Shown here piece by piece: positions 1-5,411 of a stretch of DNA of 5,818 nt (position 1 is its first letter; every line of letters starts with the position of its first letter). Below the pieces are notes generated by a model, which was given only the letters and a program-made list of their open reading frames with translations, did not search any database and was not told the origin of the DNA. Origin of the DNA: Pseudomonadota bacterium (GTDB lineage: Bacteria; Pseudomonadota; Alphaproteobacteria; Rhizobiales; Rhizobiaceae); assembly GCA_023416545.1 (NCBI GenBank), contig JAEZHO010000317.1, forward strand, positions 1 to 5,818, written 5' to 3'. The position numbers and the translations under genes were made by a program.

Positions 1-266
1 ACGACGGGGTCGCGAGCTACGGCCGCCGTCCGACGGTGACGGAGAACGGCGCCCCGCTGCTGGAAACCTATCTCTTCGACTTCTCCGGCGATCTCTACGG
101 CGAGACGTGCTCCGTCTCCTTCTTCGGCCACCTGCGCGACGAACTGAAGTTCGACGGGCTGGAGCCGCTGGTGCAGCAGATGAAGCGCGACGAGGAAGAG
201 GCGAGGGCGCTTCTCGCGGGCGTGACGCCGCTTGGCGAACTCGACGCGAAGATCGCCTTCCGGTAG
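1..266 (+). CDS. ribF: Bifunctional riboflavin kinase/FAD synthetase, C-terminal part (5' truncated by window)
   Basis: RibF phosphorylates riboflavin to FMN and adenylylates FMN to FAD in the cytosol. Only the last 87 codons are present, read in the frame starting at base 3 and ending at TAG 264-266. They are the end of the C-terminal riboflavin kinase module. The visible pattern is GVASYGRRPT, then LLETYLFDFSGDLYG, then a short helix FDGLEPLVQQMKRDEEEA. This is the standard order of kinase-module motifs. The Glu in LLET (codon 63-65) aligns with the catalytic base of flavokinases. The N-terminal FMN adenylyltransferase domain must lie upstream, outside the window. A ribF-ileS order is also found in E. 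coli and many other proteobacteria, which supports the call. A hairpin with a T-rich tail just after the stop suggests its transcript can end before ileS. Confidence 0.93.
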   Translation, partial: DGVASYGRRPTVTENGAPLLETYLFDFSGDLYGETCSVSFFGHLRDELKFDGLEPLVQQMKRDEEEARALLAGVTPLGELDAKIAFR

Positions 267-268
267 CC

Positions 269-297
269 GGGCGCTATTCGAACAGCGCTCTTTCCTT
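269..297 (+). terminator. Probable intrinsic terminator of ribF
   Basis: Bases 269-275 pair with 284-290: GCGCT/AGCGC plus an outer G-U and G-C, giving a 7-bp stem with an 8-base loop (276-283). The stem is followed by TTTCCTT (291-297). It starts two bases after the ribF stop codon. The T tract is interrupted by two C residues, so efficiency may be modest. If it works, the ileS leader needs its own promoter immediately downstream. Confidence 0.5.
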
Positions 298-319
298 CAC
301 CGGCGAAAACCCGTAAAGA
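290..319 (+). promoter_or_regulatory. Weak candidate promoter for the ileS leader
   Basis: CTTTCC (290-295) matches the rhizobial -35 form CTTGAC at four of six positions. After an 18-base spacer comes TAAAGA (314-319), which matches TATAAT at only three of six. This would place the transcription start near 326-328, at or next to the ATG of the leader ORF. That position is attractive because the leader ORF lacks a convincing Shine-Dalgarno sequence. The Sinorhizobium meliloti trp leader is known to be transcribed as a leaderless mRNA. The boxes alone are too weak to prove a promoter, and the -35 would overlap the tail of the ribF terminator. Confidence 0.25.
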
Positions 320-327
320 CGCGTGCC

Positions 328-390
328 ATGAGAACGTACCGGCCGGTCCCCTTCATACGAATTATCGGCCCGGCCTTCTGCGCCGCCTGA
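328..390 (+). CDS. Putative isoleucine-rich leader peptide of ileS (attenuator peptide)
   Basis: ATG 328 to TGA 388-390 encodes 20 residues, MRTYRPVPFIRIIGPAFCAA. Codons 10-13 are ATA CGA ATT ATC: three Ile codons within four, each a different Ile codon. ATA is rare in high-GC rhizobia, and a reading of the downstream ileS gene by eye found no in-frame ATA. Placement in front of the isoleucyl-tRNA synthetase gene, a size typical of attenuator peptides, and a stop codon lying inside the first of two competing stem-loops all point to a regulatory role: the act of translation, not the peptide, would sense charged tRNA-Ile. No strong ribosome-binding site precedes the ATG; the nearest purine run is GTAAAGA at 313-319, so leaderless initiation is possible. 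No homologue of this peptide was recognised from memory. The weak point is that a short ORF with three Ile codons could arise by chance. Confidence 0.62.
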   Translation: MRTYRPVPFIRIIGPAFCAA

Positions 391-432
391 GCATCAGGCG
401 CCGGGAAGGTCCGGGTATCCGGGCGCCTGTTT
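341..432 (+). promoter_or_regulatory. Candidate attenuator with mutually exclusive hairpins, ileS leader
   Basis: Four pairings can be drawn. (a) GGCCGG 341-346 with CCGGCC 370-375; its loop contains the Ile codons. (b) CGCCTGA 384-390 with TCAGGCG 394-400: 7 bp, 3-base loop, with the leader TGA inside the left arm. (c) CAGGCGCC 395-402 with GGCGCCTG 422-429: 8 bp perfect, extendable by GGG 403-405 with TCC 418-420 across a one-base bulge, and followed by TTTA, so terminator-like though with a short T run. (d) GGCGC 422-426 with GCGCC 435-439. Pairings b and c share bases 395-400 and cannot coexist. A ribosome stalled on 355-366 leaves 384-400 free, favouring b, which would act as antiterminator. 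A ribosome reaching the stop covers 384-390, favouring c. The structures are read directly; their function is inferred. Confidence 0.5.
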
Positions 433-464
433 ACGCGCCTTAGCCACCTCATCCTCATCCCGAA

Positions 465-478
465 GCGCCCTGCGGCGC
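465..478 (+). repeat. Short GC hairpin upstream of the ileS start
   Basis: GCGCC (465-469) pairs with GGCGC (474-478) around a 4-base loop CTGC, ending 19 bases before the ileS ATG. The GGCGCC at 474-479 is a third copy of the self-complementary hexamer also at 397-402 and 422-427, so it could join alternative folds of the leader RNA. It has no T tract and is unlikely to be a terminator on its own. Confidence 0.35.
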
Positions 479-497
479 CAGAACGATTGCCTGAGCC

Positions 498-3491
498 ATG
501 ACCGACACTGCCGAAAAGCTCGACTACTCCAAGACACTCTACCTGCCGGAAACGGACTTCCCGATGCGCGCCGGCCTGCCGCAGAAGGAGCCGGAATTCG
601 TCGCCCGTTGGCAGAAGATGGACCTCTACAAGAAGCTGCGCGCCTCCGCCGCCGGCCGCGAGAAGTTCGTCCTGCATGACGGCCCGCCCTACGCCAACGG
701 CAACATCCATATCGGCCATGCGCTGAACAAGATCCTCAAGGACGTCATCACCCGCTCCTTCCAGATGCGCGGCTACGATTCCAACTACGTTCCCGGCTGG
801 GATTGCCACGGCCTTCCGATCGAATGGAAGATCGAGGAGAAGTACCGCGAGAAGGGCAAGAACAAGGACGAGGTCCCGGTCAACGAATTCCGCCAGGAAT
901 GCCGCGACTTCGCCGCGCACTGGATCAAGGTGCAGTCGGAGGAGTTCAAGCGCCTCGGCATCGAGGGCGACTTCGACAATCCCTATACGACGATGAACTT
1001 CCACTCCGAGGCCCGGATCGCCGGCGAACTTCTGAAGATCGCGCGCTCCGGCCAGCTCTATCGCGGCTCCAAGCCGGTGATGTGGTCTGTCGTCGAGCGC
1101 ACCGCGCTTGCCGAGGCCGAGGTTGAATATGCGGACGTCGAGAGCGACACGATCTGGGTGAAGTTCCCGATCATGCTCAAGGCCGAGCCGGGCTTCACGC
1201 TCGGGACGAGGGAGGCGCTGCGCCAGGTTGTGATTGCGCAGAACGCCGAGGGCGGCGTGCTCGGAGACCTCCAGGGCGCATTCGTCGTGATCTGGACGAC
1301 CACGCCGTGGACGATCCCCGGCAACCGGGCGATCGCCTTTTCGCCGCGTGTGCAATACGCGCTCTATCAGGTGACGGCGGCCGAGAACGACTTCGGCCCG
1401 CGGCCCGGCGAGAAACTGGTCTTTGCCGAGAAGCTGGCGGACGAGTCCTTCAAGAAGGCCAAGGTCGAGTACGTCAAGATCCGCGACGTCGACGCCGAGG
1501 AACTGGCGTCGATCATCTGCGGGCACCCGCTGCGGCAACTGGGCGGCGGCTATGAATTCCCGGTGCCGCTCCTTCCCGGCGATCACGTCACCGACGATGC
1601 CGGTACCGGCTTCGTTCATACCGCGCCCGGACACGGCCGCGAGGACTTCGACGCCTGGACGGCCGCCGCAAAGGAACTTTCGGCGAAGGGGATCGACACG
1701 ACCATCCCCTTCACGGTCGACGATGCGGGCTTCTTCACCAAGGATGCCCCCGGCTTCGGCCCTGACCGCGAAGGCGGCCCTGCCCGCGTCATGGACGACA
1801 ACGGCAAGAAGGGTGATGCCAACAAGGCGGTGATCGACGCTCTGATCGGAATGAACATGCTCTTCGCCCGCGGGCGCCTGAAGCACTCCTATCCGCACTC
1901 CTGGCGGTCGAAGAAGCCGGTCATCTTCCGCAACACGCCGCAGTGGTTCGTCTACATGGACAAGGAACTCGGCGACGACACGACGCTCCGCTCGCGCGCC
2001 CTCAAGGCGATCGACGAGACGCGCTTCGTGCCGGCCGCCGGCCAGAACCGCCTGCGCGCGATGATCGAGCAGCGCCCGGATTGGGTATTGTCGCGCCAGC
2101 GCGCCTGGGGCGTGCCGATCTGCGTCTTCGTCGACGAGGATGGCACAATCCTGCAGGACGAGGCGGTAAACGCACGCATCATCGAGGCATTCGAGCACGA
2201 AGGCGCAGACGCCTGGTTCGCCGAAGGTGCCCGCGAGCGCTTCCTCGGCTCCCGCGCCAGCGAAGGCTGGACGCAGGTTCGCGATATCCTCGACGTCTGG
2301 TTCGACTCGGGTTCGACCCACACGTTCACGCTGGAAGACCGGCCGGACCTGAAATGGCCGGCGGACGTCTATCTCGAAGGCTCCGACCAGCATCGCGGCT
2401 GGTTCCACTCCTCGCTTCTGGAATCGGCTGCGACCCGCGGCCGCGCGCCCTACGACACCGTCATCACCCATGGCTTCACCATGGATGAGAAGGGTCAGAA
2501 GATGTCGAAGTCGCTGGGCAATGTCGTGTCGCCCCAGGACGTCATGAAGGATGCCGGGGCCGATATCCTGCGCCTCTGGGTCATGACCACCGACTATTGG
2601 GAAGACCAGCGTCTCGGCAAGACGATCATCCAGACCAATGTCGATGCCTACCGCAAGCTGCGCAACACGATCCGCTGGATGCTCGGCACGCTCGCCCACG
2701 ACGAGGGCGAGGAGATCGCCTATGCGGACCTCCCCGAGCTCGAAAGGCTCATGCTGCATCGCCTGGCCGAGCTCGACCGGCTGGTGCGCGAAGGCTATGA
2801 CGCCTTCGACTTCAAGAAGATCGCCCGCGCGCTCATCGACTTCGCCAATATCGAGCTGTCGGCCTTCTACTTCGACATCCGCAAGGATGCGCTCTATTGC
2901 GACGCGCCGTCGTCGCTGCGCCGTCGCTCGGCGCTTGCCGTCATCCGCCAGATCTTCGACTGCATGGTGACCTGGCTTGCCCCGATGCTGCCCTTCACCA
3001 CGGAGGAAGCCTGGCTGTCGCGCAATCCGCAGGCCGTGTCCGTCCATCTGGAGCAGTTTCCCGAGGTTCCGGCCGACTGGCGCAATGATGCGCTGGCGGA
3101 GAAGTGGTCGAGGGTTCGCCGCGTCCGCTCCGTTGTGACCGGTGCTCTGGAAATCGAGCGCAAGGAAAAGCGCATCGGCTCGTCGCTCGAAGCCGCACCG
3201 GTGGTGCATGTTTCCGATCCGGAACTGATGAAGGCGCTGGACGGCCAGGACTTCGAGGAGATCTGCATCACGTCCGCCATTCGGGTGGTCGCAGGCGAGG
3301 GACCGGAAGCGGCCTTCCGCCTTCCCGAAGTGCCGGGTGTCGCGGTCGAGCCGAAGCTTGCCGAGGGCACCAAGTGCGCGCGCTCCTGGCGCGTCACCAC
3401 GGATGTCGGATCCGATCCGGAATACCCCGACGTCTCCGCCCGCGACGCCGTGGCCCTGCGGGAACTTGCGGCCCTCGGCCGTCTCGGCTGA
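498..3491 (+). CDS. ileS: Isoleucyl-tRNA synthetase
   Basis: Class I synthetase that charges tRNA-Ile in the cytosol and hydrolyses mischarged Val-tRNA-Ile. The 997-residue product shows, in order: HIGH at 71-74; WDCHGLP at 101-107; the CP1 editing domain with the threonine-rich TTTPW at 267-271 and GTGFVHTAPGHGRED at 369-383; the adenylate-site stretch around DVWFDSGS and GSDQHRGWFHSS; KMSKS at 668-672; and a C-terminal anticodon-binding helical domain. The C-terminal zinc finger is degenerate: only Cys960 remains, and Ser963, Ser980 and Asp983 stand where zinc-type enzymes have Cys. At 997 residues it is somewhat longer than the roughly 970 remembered for rhizobial relatives, with extra sequence near 226-262 at the entry to CP1. 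The ATG at 498 is chosen because the N terminus MTDTAEKLDYSKTLYLP matches rhizobial IleS. No good Shine-Dalgarno precedes it. The putative isoleucine attenuator lies directly upstream. Confidence 0.98.
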   Translation: MTDTAEKLDYSKTLYLPETDFPMRAGLPQKEPEFVARWQKMDLYKKLRASAAGREKFVLHDGPPYANGNIHIGHALNKILKDVITRSFQMRGYDSNYVPGWDCHGLPIEWKIEEKYREKGKNKDEVPVNEFRQECRDFAAHWIKVQSEEFKRLGIEGDFDNPYTTMNFHSEARIAGELLKIARSGQLYRGSKPVMWSVVERTALAEAEVEYADVESDTIWVKFPIMLKAEPGFTLGTREALRQVVIAQNAEGGVLGDLQGAFVVIWTTTPWTIPGNRAIAFSPRVQYALYQVTAAENDFGPRPGEKLVFAEKLADESFKKAKVEYVKIRDVDAEELASIICGHPLRQLGGGYEFPVPLLPGDHVTDDAGTGFVHTAPGHGREDFDAWTAAAKELSAKGIDTTIPFTVDDAGFFTKDAPGFGPDREGGPARVMDDNGKKGDANKAVIDALIGMNMLFARGRLKHSYPHSWRSKKPVIFRNTPQWFVYMDKELGDDTTLRSRALKAIDETRFVPAAGQNRLRAMIEQRPDWVLSRQRAWGVPICVFVDEDGTILQDEAVNARIIEAFEHEGADAWFAEGARERFLGSRASEGWTQVRDILDVWFDSGSTHTFTLEDRPDLKWPADVYLEGSDQHRGWFHSSLLESAATRGRAPYDTVITHGFTMDEKGQKMSKSLGNVVSPQDVMKDAGADILRLWVMTTDYWEDQRLGKTIIQTNVDAYRKLRNTIRWMLGTLAHDEGEEIAYADLPELERLMLHRLAELDRLVREGYDAFDFKKIARALIDFANIELSAFYFDIRKDALYCDAPSSLRRRSALAVIRQIFDCMVTWLAPMLPFTTEEAWLSRNPQAVSVHLEQFPEVPADWRNDALAEKWSRVRRVRSVVTGALEIERKEKRIGSSLEAAPVVHVSDPELMKALDGQDFEEICITSAIRVVAGEGPEAAFRLPEVPGVAVEPKLAEGTKCARSWRVTTDVGSDPEYPDVSARDAVALRELAALGRLG

Positions 3492-3504
3492 TCCGCTTTC
3501 GCCG

Positions 3505-3535
3505 CCGGATGATTGCGCTTCGCCGCGTCATCCGG
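3505..3535. repeat. Inverted repeat just after ileS
   Basis: CCGGATGA (3505-3512) and TCATCCGG (3528-3535) are a perfect 8-bp inverted repeat around a 15-base GC-rich loop that can itself fold (GCG 3515-3517 with CGC 3521-3523). It begins 13 bases after the ileS stop. No T run follows (TACACC), so it is not a standard intrinsic terminator. It could mark a Rho-type 3' end or protect the ileS mRNA from 3' exonucleases. Confidence 0.45.
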
Positions 3536-3616
3536 TACACCTGCCCGAAATTGGCCGGAATTCTCGGTCAGGCGGTACTGACGGACATCTGAAGGCGTCG
3601 AAGGACGGGCGCTGCT

Positions 3617-3622
3617 GGAAGG
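3617..3622 (+). promoter_or_regulatory. Ribosome-binding site fixing the lipoprotein start at ATG 3629
   Basis: GGAAGG lies six bases before ATG 3629, a normal spacing. The in-frame TTG at 3626, which would add one residue, is only three bases away, too close for this site. ATG 3629 is therefore the likelier start. Confidence 0.7.
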
Positions 3623-3628
3623 GTTTTG

Positions 3629-4252
3629 ATGAAGACGTCGCATGGGTTTCGCGCCGCATTGAGCATAACCGGTCTGATGGCCGGTGTGCTGGCGCTTTCC
3701 GGCTGTGTGAGCAGCCCCACCTACGGGACCGGGACCTCGGCCATGGAACAGCTCGGCGACGACATCACGTCCGCCGTCGCGCTGGGTCCGGAGGAAGAGA
3801 AGCGCGACGTGAAGTACAACCCTCGCCCGGGCCTCGTGGTAACGGCGCAGGACAGGTCCCTTCCGGCGCCTCAGGCATCTCTCGCCAGCCGCGAAACCAA
3901 TCCGGCCTGGGTTGAATCCCCCGAGGAAACCCGCCAGCGCCTCCGCCAGGAAGCAGCCGACAACGAAGGCAATCCGCGCTATCGCTCGCCGCTTCTCGCC
4001 GGCAGGGGCAAGGCCGGGCAGATGACGGAATCGGAAAAGTGGGAAGCCTTCCGTCAGGCCAAGCAGAACGTCAACAATGCCGACGTGACGCAGACCCGCC
4101 GGTCGCTGACCGATCCGCCGGTCCAGTATCGCGCCGTCGATTCCGCGACGCTTGAGGATTTGGGTGAGCCGGAGGTCCAGAAGGAGCGCCGGCGCAAGAA
4201 GGAAGCCGAAACGGCCAAGAAGGGTTCCAGCTGGTGGAAACCCTTCCAGTAG
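3629..4252 (+). CDS. Putative lipoprotein of unknown function
   Basis: The gene is not recognised as a named family. The 207-residue product starts with a short charged N terminus, a hydrophobic stretch (about 9-23), and the lipobox LSGC with Cys26. This predicts export, lipidation and signal-peptidase II cleavage, leaving a lipoprotein on the periplasmic side of a membrane. Residue 27 is Val, not the Asp that retains lipoproteins in the inner membrane of E. coli, so outer-membrane sorting is plausible. The mature part is polar and probably loosely folded, with a proline-containing segment NPRPGLVV...LPAPQ, then charged helices rich in Glu, Gln and Arg. A basic KERRRKK run and the end SSWWKPFQ close it. 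The early RPGLVV...LPxP pattern faintly recalls alphaproteobacterial DUF3035/BamF-type lipoproteins, but this is a guess. It sits 137 bp after ileS and has its own terminator at 4277. Confidence 0.85.
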   Translation: MKTSHGFRAALSITGLMAGVLALSGCVSSPTYGTGTSAMEQLGDDITSAVALGPEEEKRDVKYNPRPGLVVTAQDRSLPAPQASLASRETNPAWVESPEETRQRLRQEAADNEGNPRYRSPLLAGRGKAGQMTESEKWEAFRQAKQNVNNADVTQTRRSLTDPPVQYRAVDSATLEDLGEPEVQKERRRKKEAETAKKGSSWWKPFQ

Positions 4253-4276
4253 GACCTTCTTCCTGACGATTTAAAA

Positions 4277-4306
4277 GGCAGGCCCCGGCGCCTGCCTTTA
4301 TCTTTT
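4277..4306 (+). terminator. Strong intrinsic terminator after the lipoprotein gene
   Basis: GGCAGGC (4277-4283) pairs with GCCTGCC (4290-4296), a 7-bp GC stem with a 6-base loop. AAA before and TTT after can extend it by three A-U pairs, and TTTATCTTTT (4297-4306) follows. It is the best terminator in the window. The tail is directly followed by the GAGG ribosome-binding site of the next gene. Confidence 0.9.
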
Positions 4307-4317
4307 GAGGCCCTTCC

Positions 4318-4797
4318 ATGAATTTCACGATCCGCCCCGCGACCCCCGACGATGTCGGGACCATCCTCCGCTTCATCACCGAACTTGCCGCATACGAGAA
4401 GGCGGAGCATGAGGTCCAGGCGACGGAGGAAAGTCTTGCGGCGTCGATGTTCGGTCCCGATGCGGTGACGCAGGCCGCAATACTGGAGGCCGACGATGGC
4501 CCCGCGGGATTTGCCGTCTGGTTCTACAGCTACTCGACCTGGCAGGCCCGCAACGGCCTTTACCTCGAAGACCTCTATGTGTCGCCGCGATATCGCGGCG
4601 CGGGTGCGGGCCGCCTCCTCCTTCGCCATCTGGCAGGGATCGCGGTGGAGCGGGGCTGTGGCCGCTTCGAATGGAGCGTGCTGGACTGGAACGAGCCGGC
4701 GATCCGCGTCTACGAGGCCATCGGCGCGGCACCGCAAGGCGAGTGGATCCGCTACCGGCTCGCGGGCGACGAATTGACGGCCTTCGCTGCGGGCTGA
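4318..4797 (+). CDS. GNAT-family N-acetyltransferase, SSAT/thialysine acetyltransferase-like
   Basis: Predicted cytosolic enzyme that moves an acetyl group from acetyl-CoA to a primary amine of a small molecule. The 159-residue length is that of a single GNAT domain. It opens with the typical IRPATPDDVGTILRFI strand-helix. The central LYLEDLYV leads into the acetyl-CoA pyrophosphate loop RYRGAGAG at 91-98. Later comes WNEPAIRVYEAIGA (124-137). The block ELAAYEKAEHEV, LYLEDLYV and WNEPAIxxY are shared with the spermidine/spermine and thialysine acetyltransferase branch, in which a Tyr in NEPxIxxY (here Tyr132) serves as general acid. The true substrate cannot be told; polyamines, thialysine or other diamines are candidates. 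The start ATG has GAGG at 4307-4310 with a 7-base gap. An intrinsic terminator ends immediately before that site, so it is unclear which promoter serves this gene. Confidence 0.9.
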   Translation: MNFTIRPATPDDVGTILRFITELAAYEKAEHEVQATEESLAASMFGPDAVTQAAILEADDGPAGFAVWFYSYSTWQARNGLYLEDLYVSPRYRGAGAGRLLLRHLAGIAVERGCGRFEWSVLDWNEPAIRVYEAIGAAPQGEWIRYRLAGDELTAFAAG

Positions 4798-4810
4798 CGC
4801 CCGGCCCGGA

Positions 4811-5260
4811 TCACCGCCGTTCCTGGAAGAAGCGCTTGAGGAGTTCTGCGGATTGTCGTTCGCCGATCGCGGAATAGACTTCCGGCGCATGATGGCAGGT
4901 CGGCTGCGCATAGAACCTGCCGCCGTGATGCACGCCGCCTCCCTTCGGGTCTTCCGCGCCGTAATAGAGCCTGCGGACGCGGGCAAAGGAAATGGCCGCG
5001 GCGCACATGGCGCAGGGTTCGAGCGTCACGTAGAGATCGGCACCGGCAAGCCTTTCCTGTCCGAGCAGCCGCGAGGCTTCGCGGATGACGTTGATCTCGG
5101 CATGGGCCGTGACATCCTGGTCGACCCGGGTCCGGTTGCCGGACCGGGCGAGGATTCTGCCGTCCATGACGAGCACGGCCCCCACGGGGATCTCGCCCCT
5201 TTTGCCGGCTTCCTCGGCCTCGTTCAGCGCTTCCGCCATGAAACTGTCGTTCTTGGCCAT
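4811..5260 (-). CDS. tadA: tRNA-specific adenosine-34 deaminase
   Basis: TadA converts wobble adenosine 34 of tRNA-Arg(ACG) to inosine, letting one tRNA read CGU, CGC and CGA. The 149-residue product has the cytidine/deoxycytidylate-deaminase fold signature: HAE at 53-55 and PCAMC at 82-86. His53, Cys83 and Cys86 are the zinc ligands and Glu55 the proton shuttle. Flanking motifs EIPVGAVLV, SGNRT, DLYVTLEP, ARVRRLYYGAEDPKGG and the C-terminal helix LLKRFFQERR are typical of TadA, and the whole closely resembles the Agrobacterium enzyme. The frame stays open upstream to 5551, but homology begins at MAKNDSF, so ATG 5260 is chosen. An AGAGGAA (5271-5277, complement) lies 10 bases upstream. A second Met at residue 8 (5239) is a less likely start. 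The gene faces the GNAT gene tail to tail with a 13-bp gap and diverges from the pseudouridine synthase gene. Confidence 0.97.
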   Translation of the reverse strand: MAKNDSFMAEALNEAEEAGKRGEIPVGAVLVMDGRILARSGNRTRVDQDVTAHAEINVIREASRLLGQERLAGADLYVTLEPCAMCAAAISFARVRRLYYGAEDPKGGGVHHGGRFYAQPTCHHAPEVYSAIGERQSAELLKRFFQERR

Positions 5261-5411
5261 TCTCGGCGATTTCCTCTTAACCCGGCAGTCCTGAACTGGT
5301 AGGAAGCGATCAAACGGGCCCCGCCGCGTCGCGCGGGCAGCCGGGATGCACCTCAACCCGCATGAACGTCCGGAAGCTTCCGTCGACTTCATCGCTTCAG
5401 GCAAACAACAA
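5261..5411. promoter_or_regulatory. Divergent intergenic region between tadA and the pseudouridine synthase gene
   Basis: These 151 bp must hold the start signals of both genes unless transcription enters from outside. No promoter hexamers good enough to report were found on either strand. A short GC hairpin (CCGCG 5324-5328 with CGCGG 5332-5336) and a 12-bp palindrome (5371-5382) are visible. The assignment rests on gene orientation only. Confidence 0.4.
5371..5382. repeat. Perfect 12-bp palindrome CGGAAGCTTCCG
   Basis: CGGAAGCTTCCG reads identically on both strands and lies 29 bp before the start of the pseudouridine synthase gene. It could be a dimeric repressor site or a small hairpin. 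No known regulator motif was recognised and chance is possible. Confidence 0.3.

Noticed and set aside
267..497. T-box riboswitch upstream of ileS
   Set aside because: No T-box consensus or specifier stem was seen, and T-boxes are essentially a Gram-positive feature. The leader-peptide architecture explains the region better.
297..3209. A 970-codon open frame on the minus strand opposite ileS
   Set aside because: It shares codon boundaries with ileS, so its stops would be sense TTA, CTA or TCA codons, all rare in a high-GC rhizobial gene. Its translation has no recognisable domains. It is an artefact of ileS codon bias.
3552..3592. Possible promoter or small ORF between ileS and the lipoprotein gene
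   Set aside because: A GTCA...TGAC pairing and weak hexamers are present but none reaches a level worth annotating.
3626..3628. TTG start one codon before the lipoprotein ATG
   Set aside because: It lies only three bases from the GGAAGG ribosome-binding site; ATG 3629 has normal spacing.
4054..4986. 310-codon minus-strand open frame across the lipoprotein and GNAT genes
   Set aside because: It crosses three real genes and a strong terminator, and its product shows no family signature.
4853..5302. 149-codon open frame on + opposite tadA
   Set aside because: It is a shadow of tadA with no family features, while the minus strand has all catalytic motifs of TadA.
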